Assembly: GCA_949316235.1 (NCBI GenBank)
Contig: OX438747.1
Span: 2,418,501 to 2,482,500, forward strand
Reading direction: 5' to 3'
Source of the DNA: Oegoconia quadripuncta
Lineage: Eukaryota > Arthropoda > Insecta > Lepidoptera > Autostichidae
Length of the DNA: 64,000 nt
In this document: positions 11,801 to 23,696 of the stretch, piece after piece
Position numbering within the stretch: the stretch's first letter is position 1
How the letters are laid out: each line of letters begins with the position of its first letter
Notes under the pieces: generated by a model
The model's input: the letters and a program-made list of their open reading frames with translations, nothing else
Database searches by the model: none
What the model was told of the DNA's origin: nothing
Position numbers and translations under genes: made by a program

Positions 11801-13640
11801 TTACTTTTTTAGACATAGACATATTTGACACCACACTATAGCAACAATAATGTTAATAAAAACAAGAAAATTATCACAATATACAGAAACAGATTTTGAA
11901 ATGCGGTGAGTGCAGTATGATATCAAAAATGGACTCCATCTTAGCATATGCTGTAGCAATTGTTACAGCGCTGGTTTTCAGAGGAGCCCAACATCAAGAG
12001 CCTCCGACGCGAAAGTTGTACTAGTTGTGCAAATCCATCCACATAACTAAATATAAAAGTTGCCTATAGATAAAATTAAACATTATATATATACTGAATA
12101 TTTATACAAGTAATTTTAATGCATAACGAGTTAGTGTTTTATCTCAATTCTCAATCAAACGTGATGTCAAGGGGATTTATTCCGTCCAGTGGCGAGCTCG
12201 TTGCATAAATTAAATTTCTTTTTAAAAACAGAATAAATCAAAAAAATCTCCCCAACCTGTACTCGAAAAGCTTTACTAATTAAAGGTAACCAAAACAGCT
12301 TTGATAATGGCATTTTTCTAGAATTTGCGATTATAAAAAAGAGTGGCAGCATTTATGAATGATTTAAAATTCTCGAGAATATCTGTAATTAAAGCTATTT
12401 AGATATCTAATAAATATTATAAATGCGAAAGTTTCGATGTTTGTTTGTTTTGGATTTGGATGAAATTTGGTTTATTGTAGAATATACCCTGGATTAAGAC
12501 ATATGATACCTTTTATGCTGATAAAGCGAGTAGTTCCCGCGGGATAAACAAATGAAACATAACCGCGATAAAGCTACTCCACGCAGTCGAAGCCGCGGAG
12601 GAAAGCTAGTTATTTATAATTAGCTTTTAAGCTTTTCGAGTGCAGGTCAGAGCAATATTAGATTGGAAAAGATCTCTGATGGAGACCTTTGTATCCTCAT
12701 TTGTACTCTGATAATATGTAATGTTCGAGTGCAAGAAAGAATACAGTCAAGGTATAAATTATAAACATTAAGGTTTATGAAGTGGTATACAGTAAATCAA
12801 TACCTAAGAATACAAAAAAATCCAAAATATTTATTTCGTCAGCTTAAGCCTAATACATAAAATTCAGCTGAGGAGCTTCTTTTAATTAATAGAATTTACT
12901 TGGAATAGGAGTCCCCTCTTTCTCTCTTTGTGTATTGGACACAGTTAACGATTAGTGAAATTTGAGATTTAAGTTTTAATTAGAGATATTCTCAATATAC
13001 TTGCTCGCAAAACATTATATGTTCTCTGTAGATTTAGAATTTTAGGACTGTTTTAAATAAGTTGTAGTGTCGAAAATTAATACCGATTTTTACTTGCAAA
13101 TATATTGAATAATTTTTTTATTAAATTATAAACGTGCTAAGTTAATCATTCTATGAGTTAATACTATACAAAATTCTTAGATATAACATTTATCTACTCT
13201 ATTCTAGTATACTCAGCTGAGTCAGGAAAATCCATTACTAATTCGATTTGCATCCGCCTGTAGTTTAAATTAATAACTATGTAATAAATTAATCATTCAC
13301 TTCTAAAGTCACCTAACTTGGAATTTAACCGTTAATAGGGTTTATTGCCGCCAGTGGCGATCATTGGATAAATTAAGATTTATTTTTAAATATAGAACAA
13401 AAAAAACGCTCTAACCAGCACCCGAGAGGCCTGGAGAGGAGAGAGGAGAGGAAAAAACTCATCCGGTATACAGCACAGTACACTTCTTTACGCGAGTCGG
13501 CGAATGCCTACGCGCGTCCCGAAGCATTCGCGATGGGTCAATATCCCCGAAGCTCGCTCCTTGCGGAAGAAAGCTAGCTGAATCAACATTACCGGTTCTG
13601 TTGTGTGACTTACAACACGTAGGTAGGTACAGTACAGTAA
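11801..13640. other. AT-rich DNA with repeat fragments
   Basis: 12420-12610 holds the common lepidopteran repeat ending in gaagccgcggaggaaagcta (also at 31060, 33213 and 41360-41510). 12170-12260 and 13330-13420 share a ttattccgtccagtggcga-like block. No gene seen. Confidence 0.45.
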
Positions 13641-13742
13641 CAAAATAGATGTAAGTGTAAAGGTGGAATTTCTAGGATAGCAATAAAATGCGTACAGGTT
13701 GTGGTAGACGTGGAACGGGGAATTTTTTTTTTTTTTGACAGT

Positions 13743-14167
13743 TAACAAAAGTTTCTTCTTATTATTTTTGAGGATGGCTACCAGTCAACCTCACTGTCGA
13801 GGGACATTACTGCCAGTTTCAAGTGAAAAACTTTATTTATCTTATTTCTTCAGTTTATAAGTCAGTCTCAGTCAAAACAAGTAATTCGTCCTATACTTGG
13901 CGTATACAGAGTCTAGTCACGGTCAAGTCATTCTTCAGTAAAGTGGCAGAATGCTTTACAAAACATTGTGGCGGCTTCTTGTGGGAACCCGAAAGCTCTT
14001 TAACTTTAATTTACACTTCCTTTCACCTGTACACCATCACTAACGTTTGCTGCACAATATTCTGCCATTATTAAGCTTCAAAAGTTAGAATGCACAAATT
14101 ATAAGAATTATAAAGAAAAATGCAACTTCACTCGCCGAGATCCCGCCAAAAAGTCTAACAAAAGTTT
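13743..14167 (-). mobile_element. retroposon family D, copy 2, with target-site duplication
   Basis: The insertion 13755-14155 is flanked by direct repeats of taacaaaagttt (13743-13754 and 14156-14167). A second copy of the surrounding locus at 14397-14565 has this motif once and uninterrupted (14479-14489), so the empty site is preserved. The 5' end (complement of 14150) matches copies 1 and 3, but the 3' tail, with gaggttgactggtagccatc, differs from theirs. Confidence 0.85.
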
Positions 14168-14396
14168 ACTATAACTTGACACACATGACACTATACTTTT
14201 AAACAGCCAGCAAATTATGACAGAGGTTCCATAAAATTTACACGCCCCTACACACACGCACATAAAATTTGCAGGCTCTACACAAAGCAATGAAGGTATC
14301 AAAATACATACATGCACAAAATAAAACTATACAAAGTCAATGCCTAAACCTAATATACCTACACTTATAGAATATATTATATTATATACACATTGG

Positions 14397-14565
14397 CAGA
14401 GGATAGCAATAAAATGCGTACAGGTTGTGGTAGACGTGGAACGGGGAATTTTTTTTTTTGTTTTTTTTTTGACAGTAAACAAAAGTTTACTATAACTTGA
14501 CCCACATGACACTATACTTTTAAACAGCCAGCAAATTATTACAGAGGTTCTATAAAATTTACAGT
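14397..14565. repeat. local duplicate of the locus at 13650-14245 (empty site)
   Basis: Shares ggatagcaataaaatgcgta, caggttgtggtagacgtgg and the T-run, then aacaaaagtttactataac and taaacagccagcaaattat with the interrupted copy. Confidence 0.85.
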
Positions 14566-14794
14566 AAGTACCTATCTCTAAAACAAATGTATTCAAGTTT
14601 TGAACTATGTAATATAAATTAGAGGACAACGTTGATTGAATAAATTAAATCAAGTCAATTATATTTTCATTAATTTCCTACGGTACATTAAAATATAAAA
14701 ATCTACATAACAATACTTAATTGCAACTGTAACACTAGTGCCTGAACTAGGAAAATCTTCTGGTTCTGGCGAAGCTAGGGCTTCTATGACTTAA

Positions 14795-15480
14795 AATAAT
14801 ACAATACAATACAAATACACTTTATTGCACAACAGAAAAGAAAATACAGTTTCAGAAAAGTGGTAAAAATAGAATATCAAAATTTGGCGACCTTATCACT
14901 AAAAGTGATCTCTTCCAGCAATCTTTGGGTATAAGGACAGTACATTTGAAATAGGTAGGTTGTGCGGTATTAAATAGGGATGCAGATAAAAATATTGACA
15001 TGCACATACATACATAGATCAATAGACAAATATACCTACTTAAACATAACATCTATAAAATAGCAACAAAATACAAACGTAAATATATAGGTGTACTAAA
15101 TGAATATTTATTGATATATAAAATAATAATAATAAGCGACAACAGGATTGTGCTAAGATATAGAGAGAAGATAAGAAAGGAGCACAGATTAAAGCACCAG
15201 GAAATGCTCTTTGACGGCGACTTTGAAAGCATTCAAAGTTTGAGTTCGTCTGATGGACTCGGGTGGGGAGTTCCAGAGACGAATGGCTTGAGGTGTAAAT
15301 GATAGCCTATAGAATTTTGAGGTGTTCGATGAACGAAGGCGGCGATTGTGGGTGGAGCAAAGAAAAAGCATTCAAAGCATGTTTTGAGATAAAAAGGGGT
15401 TCTGGGATCGAACAGTACTGAATATAGGAGGGAAAGAATGTGCAGGTCTTTGCGTCAACGAATTGTAGGTTTCTCAAGCG
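14795..15480 (-). mobile_element. jockey-like LINE, ORF2 C terminus and 3' UTR
   Basis: The minus frame ending at 15189 reads RLSFTPQAIRLWNS...ESIRRTQTLNAFKVAVKEHF, a classic LINE polyprotein end. The 3' UTR and an acaatacaat-type tail lie at 14795-15180. Upstream frames are broken. Confidence 0.75.
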
Positions 15481-15539
15481 TAGGTCAGAGCGACTTTATT
15501 TATTCCAGTTTTAAAAATAAATAAATATAAATATCCATA

Positions 15540-15925
15540 TCGTTAATCATATGTACCAATTTCTGCGATTTTCAAAGCTATATCCAAATTTGTTTTTTAA
15601 TTGGAAAATGGAATATTATTTCAAGGTTTCACATGAAATATTTTTTAATTTCTGGGCTAAATTACACAATAAAAAAAAAATCAACAGAGTTCTTTTTATG
15701 TGCTTCTCATAATCATTTCTTAGATTCGCTGAAAGTTTTATAAAGCGGATACTTTTAAAAATTAACGCTGCCTATACTTAACTTAATGTTATCCGATAAT
15801 ACACACAAAGTTTAGCTAAATTTGGATTTGCCGTTCCCAAAAAAAAATCAAAAATGTTTGTATGGAGAAAACGGTCTTAATGAAATTCTTCATACAAAAC
15901 GCCAATTTCATTGGTAAGGACCTAA
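15540..15925 (-). mobile_element. mariner-type MITE, one end lost
   Basis: The right end is a terminal repeat (gccaatttcattggtaagga then cctaa) followed by a TA. The body matches the complete elements at 46402-46820 and 49836-50258. The left terminus is missing and replaced by AT-rich DNA. Confidence 0.75.
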
Positions 15926-16339
15926 TATTAAGTAATAATTCTGCATGCCAGACGCTGGCGAACTGTGTGATACTTAACATTATATTATATATATATTTAA
16001 GACCGGTATTGGTACCACATTTCGAGCGAAATAAATTTCTATTTCAGGCCGGTTTACCTGTTTCAGACTGTACTTATGAAATGAATAAGTAAACACAATA
16101 TCAAAATGGTATAACTTGGCGCTTAAACGCCCTTTCTGATATGGAGATGAGTCCTTGTCGACTCGTCTGTATCGCACTTCTATATTTGTGTATTGTTTTC
16201 TCATAGCTCTATTAATGTATTTGATTCGTTTAACTTTATGGCCACATGACTTATGAATGATGACATCTTATGTATATTGAGGTCAGTGTAATTAGGGATT
16301 ACTAAAAATTAAAAAAAACATTAATAAATATATAAACCA

Positions 16340-16365
16340 ATAAATAAATAAATAAATAAATAAAA
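16340..16365. repeat. AAAT microsatellite
   Basis: Several ataa units directly before SINE A at 16378. Similar AT tetranucleotide runs are at 16850-16872 and 44106-44132. Confidence 0.8.
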
Positions 16366-16377
16366 CAACATTTTGAC

Positions 16378-16515
16378 GACCTGTTTGGTGTAGTGGTTAG
16401 AAACTCTGCTACTATACCAAATGGTCGCGGGTTCGAATCCCGCTAGGGGCATATGTTTGTATGATGAATACAGACATGTGATCCCGAGTTATGGATGTAT
16501 GTATGAGTTATGAAT
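16378..16515 (+). mobile_element. SINE family A, head half
   Basis: tRNA-like head with tttggtgtagtggttag and gggttcgaatcccgct, then tatgtttgtatgatgaatac. Truncated at about 16515. Confidence 0.85.
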
Positions 16516-17043
16516 ATTATAATTATCTATTTTTATTTTTATTTTATTTTATTTATTTGGGATTACAACAGCTAACATTACATTAATTTACAACAAATAG
16601 TTACTACTCAAACAGCCAAAATAGTTATCCACTACTTAAATAATACACACATTGTCGTTGAGAGAAACATCTGATACAAAAAGCTACAAAAGAAAGTAGA
16701 CTGCAATTATACAAATCAAGATGAGTATATATAATAAGTAAGAAGACATTTACATAAATAAATGAGTATACATTAATCAATCTAAATACATACAAATAAA
16801 TAAAAACAATACATACATACAACTGATATTAAAGTATATATATTATTTACATTTATTTATTTATTTATTTATTATTATTACGATACATTATCATTACAGT
16901 CAAAACCAATGCAATAATGTACGAACCAGCTAAATAGTATAATAGTTAATATATAAAACAATAAAATTGTAATTTAGGCATACTAATCATTAGCTTCTTA
17001 TATAGCATACAACATATAGCGCGACTTTTGTGAATTCACTCAG

Positions 17044-17189
17044 AGGACATGAGAACAAGTCTATTCTCTCCGCTATCTCGTTTAAAATTAGAATCGCTCG
17101 CGTTAAGGGAGCCTTCCTCAACAAGTTGGTGCGCCCGCTCGGCACTGCCAGCAGTCGCGGCCGCCGCCGTCGCGTGACGTACTCATCAG
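17044..17189 (+). CDS. candidate internal exon of an unidentified gene
   Basis: A 146-nt GC-richer island in AT-rich DNA is bordered by an acceptor-like ttcactcag and a donor-like CAG|gtacac. One frame is open across it and encodes about 48 residues rich in basic amino acids (KSILSAISFKIRIARVKG, then RGRRRRVTYSS). I do not recognise the family. The base composition and borders suggest a coding exon, but no partner exon was found, and the frame starts in phase 2, so it needs an upstream exon. It could also be a fragment of an old element. Confidence 0.35.
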
Positions 17190-17784
17190 GTACACACAGT
17201 TTTATAGTTTCCAGGACATATTTAAATACGATGACATAAATAAAATAAAATATTTATGTTTATATTTTGATAATTTACAATACAGTCCACTTATCTTATC
17301 TATTGCTCAATACAGTCCACTTATAGTTAAATCCATCTTTTCCCTTTCCATCACTCCGTGAGTCGTCCCCTTTGTGGCTAAACGTTTTCGCCGCATTTTT
17401 GCACAGGCAATCGTTAAAATTTTAAAACAATAACAAACGGGCAAATCAGATGGAGGCCAGTGGAACATGTCGCGTGTATTTACAACTAGTATATTATATA
17501 GATCAGGAGCAGTAATCACAATGTTAATTTTACACCCTGATTATAGTTTCAGTCTGTGTCTCTGTCATTGTAACATTTGTAAACGATTTTGTGGTTTTCG
17601 GAAGTGTTTGCAAAATGGCTCTTAGCCATATTTGATGGGACTTTCGATGTTATTTAATTTTTAACAAACTCCGCCTTCACACTCCTCCCACTTTAACTCC
17701 TGTAAAACCTGTAAAACACGATCAACAGTGGTACTCGTCTCGGCGCCTAATGAAGGTAGATACCCTACGTGACTCTATTGCTAC

Positions 17785-18112
17785 CTTTTTTTTTATCCAC
17801 AACGGGTTAGCACTTGACCTCAATCACACCTGATGTTAAGTGAAGATAAGGCCGAAGGTGGTAGCGTACTGACCCGGAAACCCCATCTTATTTGGGGGAC
17901 TGGCTATCTTATCTCTGACAACCGGTACACAACAATGCTACTAACATTGCTGTTTCGCGGCAGATTTAGATAAGATGGTGGTAGCTAGCTAGGACATTTA
18001 ATATGCCCTACCACCAACCAAACCGAGTACTAAATATGTACCCCGCTGGGGATCGAACCCGCGACCTCCGAAACGTAAACCCAATGTTGTTTACATTGAG
18101 CCACGGAGGCGG
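17785..18112 (-). mobile_element. SINE family C
   Basis: Minus-strand, nearly full-length copy with A-tail at 17785-17795 and tRNA-like head at 18045-18112. Confidence 0.85.
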
Positions 18113-18122
18113 TTGGACCATG

Positions 18123-18340
18123 TTTTATTTTTTTATTTTTTTTATGCACGACGGGTTCGTACTTGACCTCAATCAATCAATGTTAAGTGAAGATGAGGTC
18201 GAAGGTGGAAGCGTACTGACCCGGAAACCCCAACACATTTGGGGGACTGGCTATCTTATCTCTGACAACCGGAACACAACAATGCTATTAACATTGGCGG
18301 CTTGGCGGCTTGCCAGGCGGACATTTAAAATACCCTACCA
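18123..18340 (-). mobile_element. SINE family C, head missing
   Basis: Second minus-strand copy 10 bases after the first, lacking the tRNA-like head. It ends in a short (cca)n run at 18340-18358. Confidence 0.8.
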
Positions 18341-18401
18341 CCACCACCACCACCAACCAAATGTTATATCGAAGACGGAGGGTTCCGTAACTAAGATTCG
18401 T

Positions 18402-18555
18402 TGTCTACAGTGATGTTGCACGAACAAGGTCCTTTAATTGTGAACAAGCCTATTTATTACATTGGTATCGGCGCTGACTAAGCGATATGCGTTTATGTTG
18501 CAATAAACTGCTACGGTTAAACACCGAAATAAGACAAGGTTATCAATACACTACA
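18402..18555 (+). mobile_element. LTR of a gypsy-like element (5'-truncated copy)
   Basis: About 154 bases from tgtctacagtgatgttgcac to tcaatacactaca, with TG...CA ends, match 35050-35202. The upstream purine-rich stretch (gacggaggg) is shared too, as expected for a 3' LTR with its polypurine tract. Confidence 0.6.
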
Positions 18556-18929
18556 AAGAAGTAGGGTGTGTCAAAAAATCAAAAATATTTTATTCAATGT
18601 AGGATACAAAAATATCAATGTAGGATAAAAAAAATACGCCCCGAATACAGAACCTCCTCCTTTTTTGAAGTCGGTTAAAAATAGGATACTCCCCAGGTTT
18701 TCCACAGCTACTCGTAGTTCACAAATTTTATTTTAAAACTTGACGATTACAGTTGGTTGGCAGTCGATTTGTATTCCGCCTTAGAGACGATTATTTACAC
18801 ATCTATTTTATATATCATTTGATTTGGGACACTTTATTTTACGTTTCCCAATCGGTCTTTATGTATATTACGAGAATAAAAGAAATTAATTTAATTTAAT
18901 TATCAGCTGCACAAAAGTTGACAGCTGTC

Positions 18930-19040
18930 TGCAAGTGTAGTTAGGAAAAGAAGTTTCCCACTTCCCCCCTCGGAAAAGGGAAGTGTAGCCAATGAAATGC
19001 AAACGGTATTAATGCCAACCATATGAGGAAGGAGGTCGAA
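18930..19040. repeat. dispersed repeat, second copy of 1900-2130 family
   Basis: Shares aaaagaagtttcccacttc, cctcgg and gccaatgaaatgcaaa with the first copy. Confidence 0.55.
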
Positions 19041-19379
19041 TGAAGCTCCGCTTGACTTTTACCAGTTGCCATATAAAAATCTCCCTGTTTCTGTATATTG
19101 TAGTAACTTTCTTGTTTTTATTAATATTGTTGTCGCTATAGTGTGGTGTCTAATAAATATCTATATACCTTATGGTTATAGTCTCTCAGGTTTTCTAATT
19201 CAATCGAAGCGAAATATACGAGGGTTTAATTTATAAACCTCAACCTTGATTATGATCGTGTAGATCCAAGGTATTCCAAATAAGAATTTTGTTTACAAAA
19301 ATGATGATAAAAAATCCCGAACTACCCACGAGCAGGCAGTACTTGTTGGCGAAGTTAGAGCGCCGCTGTGGGATTAAAT

Positions 19380-19625
19380 ATACAATTTTCAGATATTGAT
19401 AGGTATTTTCCCCTGGCGGCGGGCGCCGCGCTAGCGTGGTGCGGAGGATTACCGAGTGGTACCCGTGGCCACGCCGTTTAGGTAGGTGCGCGCGGAGGAA
19501 CACCGGGGGGTTTTTAGTGGATAGGACCGCTCCCGTCTGGAGCGGTGAGTCCCACATATCCTCGCCGCTGACCGTCAGCGGTGGGACGAACGCGTAAATG
19601 CGTTTACCCCGTCAAAAAAAAAAAC
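19380..19625 (+). mobile_element. GC-rich LINE 3' end with poly-A
   Basis: A GC-rich, non-coding stretch ends in gcgtttaccccgtc and a run of A. Its reverse complement shares atgt(g/a)ggactc and cccactaaaaccc-like blocks with 41990-42080, so the same element family is present in both orientations. Confidence 0.5.
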
Positions 19626-20192
19626 AAAAAAGGTGCTTTCCCCTTCAAAAAATGCTCTTCATTATGCTCTTCAACAAGTACTTTTTGCAGATAGAAACAA
19701 TAAAAGTTTATTCTATTCTATAAATTTAATTCTGCGGTTACTATACATATATTCAATTTCGTCAGTTTAAAAAGTATAATTGTGGTTAGTTACAAAGCGC
19801 GAGTACCTACAACTGGCACTTCACTATATTTTTTAATTATTTGAATTTGTGCAATCTCTAAAAACAATGAGTAAAAAGTGATTGGTATAAAACTGCACCA
19901 ACTCTCGATCTACGACTGTATCGCGTTATTTAGACCCGCTAATAGAATCACCGCAATCTTTATTCACACATACGCTTTGTTTGAGGACAATTTTAGTGAT
20001 GATGCGCGTTTAGGAGACTTGTTAACACATACAATACATTGCTTCACATTTTTGTGGATGGGCACAGTTAAAATAAACGTTTACCCATCTGTGAATCAGT
20101 GAAAAATAAACAGCTACTTCGAGTTATTTTGTTATGATTTGTGATATTTTTTTATATTGAAATAATGTAATAAATCAGATAGCCTACCTGTC

Positions 20193-20518
20193 AACCGCCT
20201 CCGTGGCTCAAAGTAAACAACGTTGAGTTTACGATTCGGAGGTCGCGGGTTCAATTCCCAGCGGGGTACATGTTTAAGTACTCGGTTTGGTTAGTGGTAG
20301 GGCATTTTAAATGTCCGCCTGGCTAGTTACCACTATCTTATCTAAATCTGCCGCCAAGCAACAATGTTAATAGCATTGTTGTGTTCCGGTTGTGAGAGAT
20401 AAGATAAGTCCCCCAAATGTGTTGGGGTTTCCGGGTCAGTACGCTTCCACCTTCGGCCTCATCTTCACTTAATATCAGGTGTGATTGAGGTCAAGTACCA
20501 ACCCGTTGTGCATAAAAA
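20193..20518 (+). mobile_element. SINE family C, full length
   Basis: Complete copy from ccgcctccgtggctcaa to gtgcataaaaaaaa. Its tail meets the tail of the inverted copy at 20521. Confidence 0.88.
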
Positions 20519-20520
20519 AA

Positions 20521-20725
20521 AACATTTTTTATGCACAACAGGTTAGCTCTTGACCTCAATCATACATGTTAAGTGAAGATGAGGCCGGTGGAAACGTTAC
20601 TGGCCCGGAAACTCTATCTTATTTGGGGGACTGGCTATCTTATCTCTGACAACAATGCTATTAACATTGTTGCTTGGGGGCAGATATAAGATAAGATGGT
20701 GGACATTTAAACTGCCCTACCAACC
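20521..20725 (-). mobile_element. SINE family C, inverted and truncated
   Basis: Minus-strand partner starting at tttttatgcacaac and lacking the head. With 20193-20518 it forms a second tail-to-tail pair. Confidence 0.82.
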
Positions 20726-20852
20726 AACAACTTCATATATTTGTATTATATGATCTATATGAAATATATTTGGACCTTGTGGTCCTAATTCATTCGTACC
20801 CATCCACTGAATTTCAGTCGTTTTGGTGTTAGTATCTTTTAGTAACACGTTA

Positions 20853-21249
20853 TTTTTTATTTTTTAGTTTTATTTTCTCCTCTAGGAGAAGGCAAAGGGA
20901 TCTAGCCCATAACAGCCATGTCTTATTTATCTTATTTCTTCAGTTTGTAAGTCAGTCTCAGTCAAAACAAGTAATTCGTCGTATACTTGGCGTATACAGA
21001 GTCTAGTCACGGTCAAGTCATTCTTCAGTAAAGAGGCAGAATGCTTTACAAAAGATTTTGGAGGCTTCTTGTGGGAACCCGAAAGCTCCGTTACGCACTT
21101 TAATTTACACTTCACTTCACTTGTACACTATCACTAACGTTTGCTGCACAATATTCTGCCATTATTAAGCTTCAAAAGTCAGAATGCACAAATTATAAGA
21201 CTTATAAAGAAAAATGCTACTTCACTCGCCGAGTTCCCGCCAAAAAGCC
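20853..21249 (-). mobile_element. retroposon family D, copy 3, with 11-bp target duplication
   Basis: Flanked by gtaacacgtta at 20842-20852 and 21250-21260. On the minus strand it starts with CTTTTTGGCGGGAACTCGG and ends with the ttctcctagaggagaa tail and an A/T-rich run. No open frame spans it. Confidence 0.85.
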
Positions 21250-21260
21250 GTAACACGTTA

Positions 21261-22480
21261 AAGTATATTTCATTTTATTAGGTACTGTTAAAAGGAATAC
21301 AGTGTCACATGGAATATTAAAAAAAAAGTTATTATTACAAATGTAAAAAATTGGGTAAAATTTAAAGCGTTCTTGAAACATCGTGGTTGTGTTATTTAAA
21401 TAAAGAACAAAGGTGATACCAAAACGAAAAATATATTTATTTATTTATTTATTTTAACACTTTATTGCATATACATATAAGTATACAAACATACATTGAA
21501 CAAATATAGGACAGAAAGAATAAATCATAAAATTATTCAAATTTATTCATAAAAATGAAAACAAACACTTAAAAAGTAGGACTAGACAAAGTTCACAAAA
21601 TAATTTTCATATTACATAAAGTTATTAATAAAAATAATTATTATTTTTCAAATAATTTTATTGTTTGATTGCATATGCATCTTCTTAATGATTTTTGCAG
21701 CTACAACAAAAAGTTACCTCTTGTTATGGCCTGACAAAAAAATCTAAGTACTTTGAATGTATGAAAAAAGTTTTTTTTGATTTCTAACTTTTCTAGTACT
21801 CAAACTTCAGTTGGTCCCATGGAACTTTTTGATCAGCATACGGAACAGGATCGATTAGCATCAAAAAAATTTTTTGTGAGAAATGGTAATTTTCTTGCTA
21901 ACCGTACATTTTTTTTGAAAATCTGTGAATGGGTATGAAATTTTTTTGAAAAATTATGGATAGTCTCCTAAGACCAATTTCTTGTAGCTGCAACGATTAA
22001 GGTTGCCCCATTGAAACTTTCCACTCTATATTCATAATTCGTATCTCAAAAAACTGTACGTAAATAGAGTTCTCCGAAATATACAATACTCAGATACATT
22101 ACTTCAAAAACATCGAAGTTATTAAAGATGTCTTTGTGAAAAGGAGCAGCGCAGACGACGTACGTTTCGTCATAGAATGCTATAAATTGTTCGTTCAACA
22201 AAAAATACGTTGTTTTTGATGTACTGTTTCTGGGGCTTTGTGTGTTCTGGTATCACTAGTGTGCACTCGCTAGATTCGTTGTGGGAAATTTGAACGCGCT
22301 ATAGACTTTGTTCTCTGAAAACCATAAGTACCTTAGAATTTACGGTAAATTGTCCTTTCACGCATGCAAGAACTTGGACAGAACGCTAACGTGCCCGCTC
22401 CCCCGTCCGGCGACGCTAAAAAAGGCCTATCAGCCTATCAGCATTTCCAAAATATAAAAAAAGACTTGGCCAATAAACGG
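21261..22480. other. AT-rich DNA with a LINE tail
   Basis: 21440-21530 is the minus-strand LINE 3' tail related to 2390-2530. The rest is AT-rich with many A or T runs and no recognisable gene. Confidence 0.45.
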
Positions 22481-22481
22481 G

Positions 22482-22806
22482 GCTTTTTTTTATGCACAAC
22501 GGGTCAGCACTTGACCACAATCACACTTGATGTTAAGTGAAGATGAGGCCGAAGGTGGTAACGCACTGACCCGGAAACCCCATCTTATTTGGGGGACTGG
22601 CTATCTTATCTCTGACAACCGGAACACAACAATGCTATTAACATTCCTGTTTATATACCATAAGATGGTGGTAGTTAGCCAGGCGGACATTTAAAATGCC
22701 CTACCACCAAACCGAGTTTAATACTCCGTTGTATCCCGCTGGGGATCGACCCCGCGACCTACGAATCGTAAACCCAATGTTGTTTACATTGAGCCACAGA
22801 GGTGGT
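22482..22806 (-). mobile_element. SINE family C
   Basis: Minus-strand copy with A-tail at 22482-22492 and a slightly diverged tRNA-like head at 22735-22806 (gccacagaggtggtt). Confidence 0.85.
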
Positions 22807-23533
22807 TCAAAACTAACGGTAGTTTTAACATTATACCGAATCCCAGTACCATTCATAAGGTTTTTAGGTTACTTCTACTGTCGTCCGCCAACGGTGAGAT
22901 ATCGAAGGCATTTCGATATACAGAAAGGGTGCAGAGGACGAATATTAATTTAGAAACATATTACAAATGTAACAATTATTTTCGTCAAGTGAAAAAATAC
23001 ACATTTTTCTGTAACAAGCGTTCGTGGTTATCATTTATCGTCATTACTCGAATCCATCGTCCTCTATAGCTCTGTTCTCAACAAGTGACAGAGGCGTGAC
23101 TGACGATTATCGCAAAACGCTCGGCTGACGCGTAGCTGTTGCGAATACGTAATACGAATTTTGATGTTTGGAAGCGATTATTGTGCAATTTGCTGCGGTC
23201 GCACTGCTTCTTCAGGTTAAATGACAAAGCTGATAAACATTGATCGGAGATCAACTTTTTTTACAAACTCAATTCAGCCGTATACATTATGTGGTAGAGT
23301 TAATCAAAATCTTCATACGACTTACGTTCTTTTTAAATTGAGAAAATTAGGGAAAATGCAGCATTTAAAATTTTCGTCAGTCATGAGGAATACGGTTGAG
23401 GTTGGCTTATAAGGAAAGTTGACCTACTTTGATCCATGCTGATAAATCACACTGTCAACTGTTTATCTACACAGCACCCAATGCTTGTACTTGGCATCAC
23501 AAGTCAGTCTCAATGGAGATCCCCAATGGGGTA

Positions 23534-23696
23534 TTACGAGAACTTCTTGACGTCATCCTGTAGTGGCATCGTCTCGTCGCTGTAAGTCATGCTCGCTACG
23601 AGGACTGGCTCCGCTCCTTTCTCATCACGAACGTCGTAATTCCCGTACGGCAAGTCCGGTCTCCCCAATTCATTAGCTAATCGTGTGAAGAGTTCT
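23534..23696 (-). CDS. innexin exon F (terminal exon, C terminus)
   Basis: This is the last coding exon on the minus strand, after an acceptor ending atttcag at 23697. One base completes a glutamine codon from exon E. The exon then encodes 53 residues, beginning [10 protein letters not shown] (the amphipathic segment that ends the conserved innexin tail), followed by a variable acidic tail ending DVKKFS and a TAA at 23536-23534. I could not place a polyadenylation signal with confidence. Confidence 0.9.

Noticed and set aside
18003..18413. 136-codon frame with a His run
   Set aside because: Translation of two SINE C copies and a (cca)n run.
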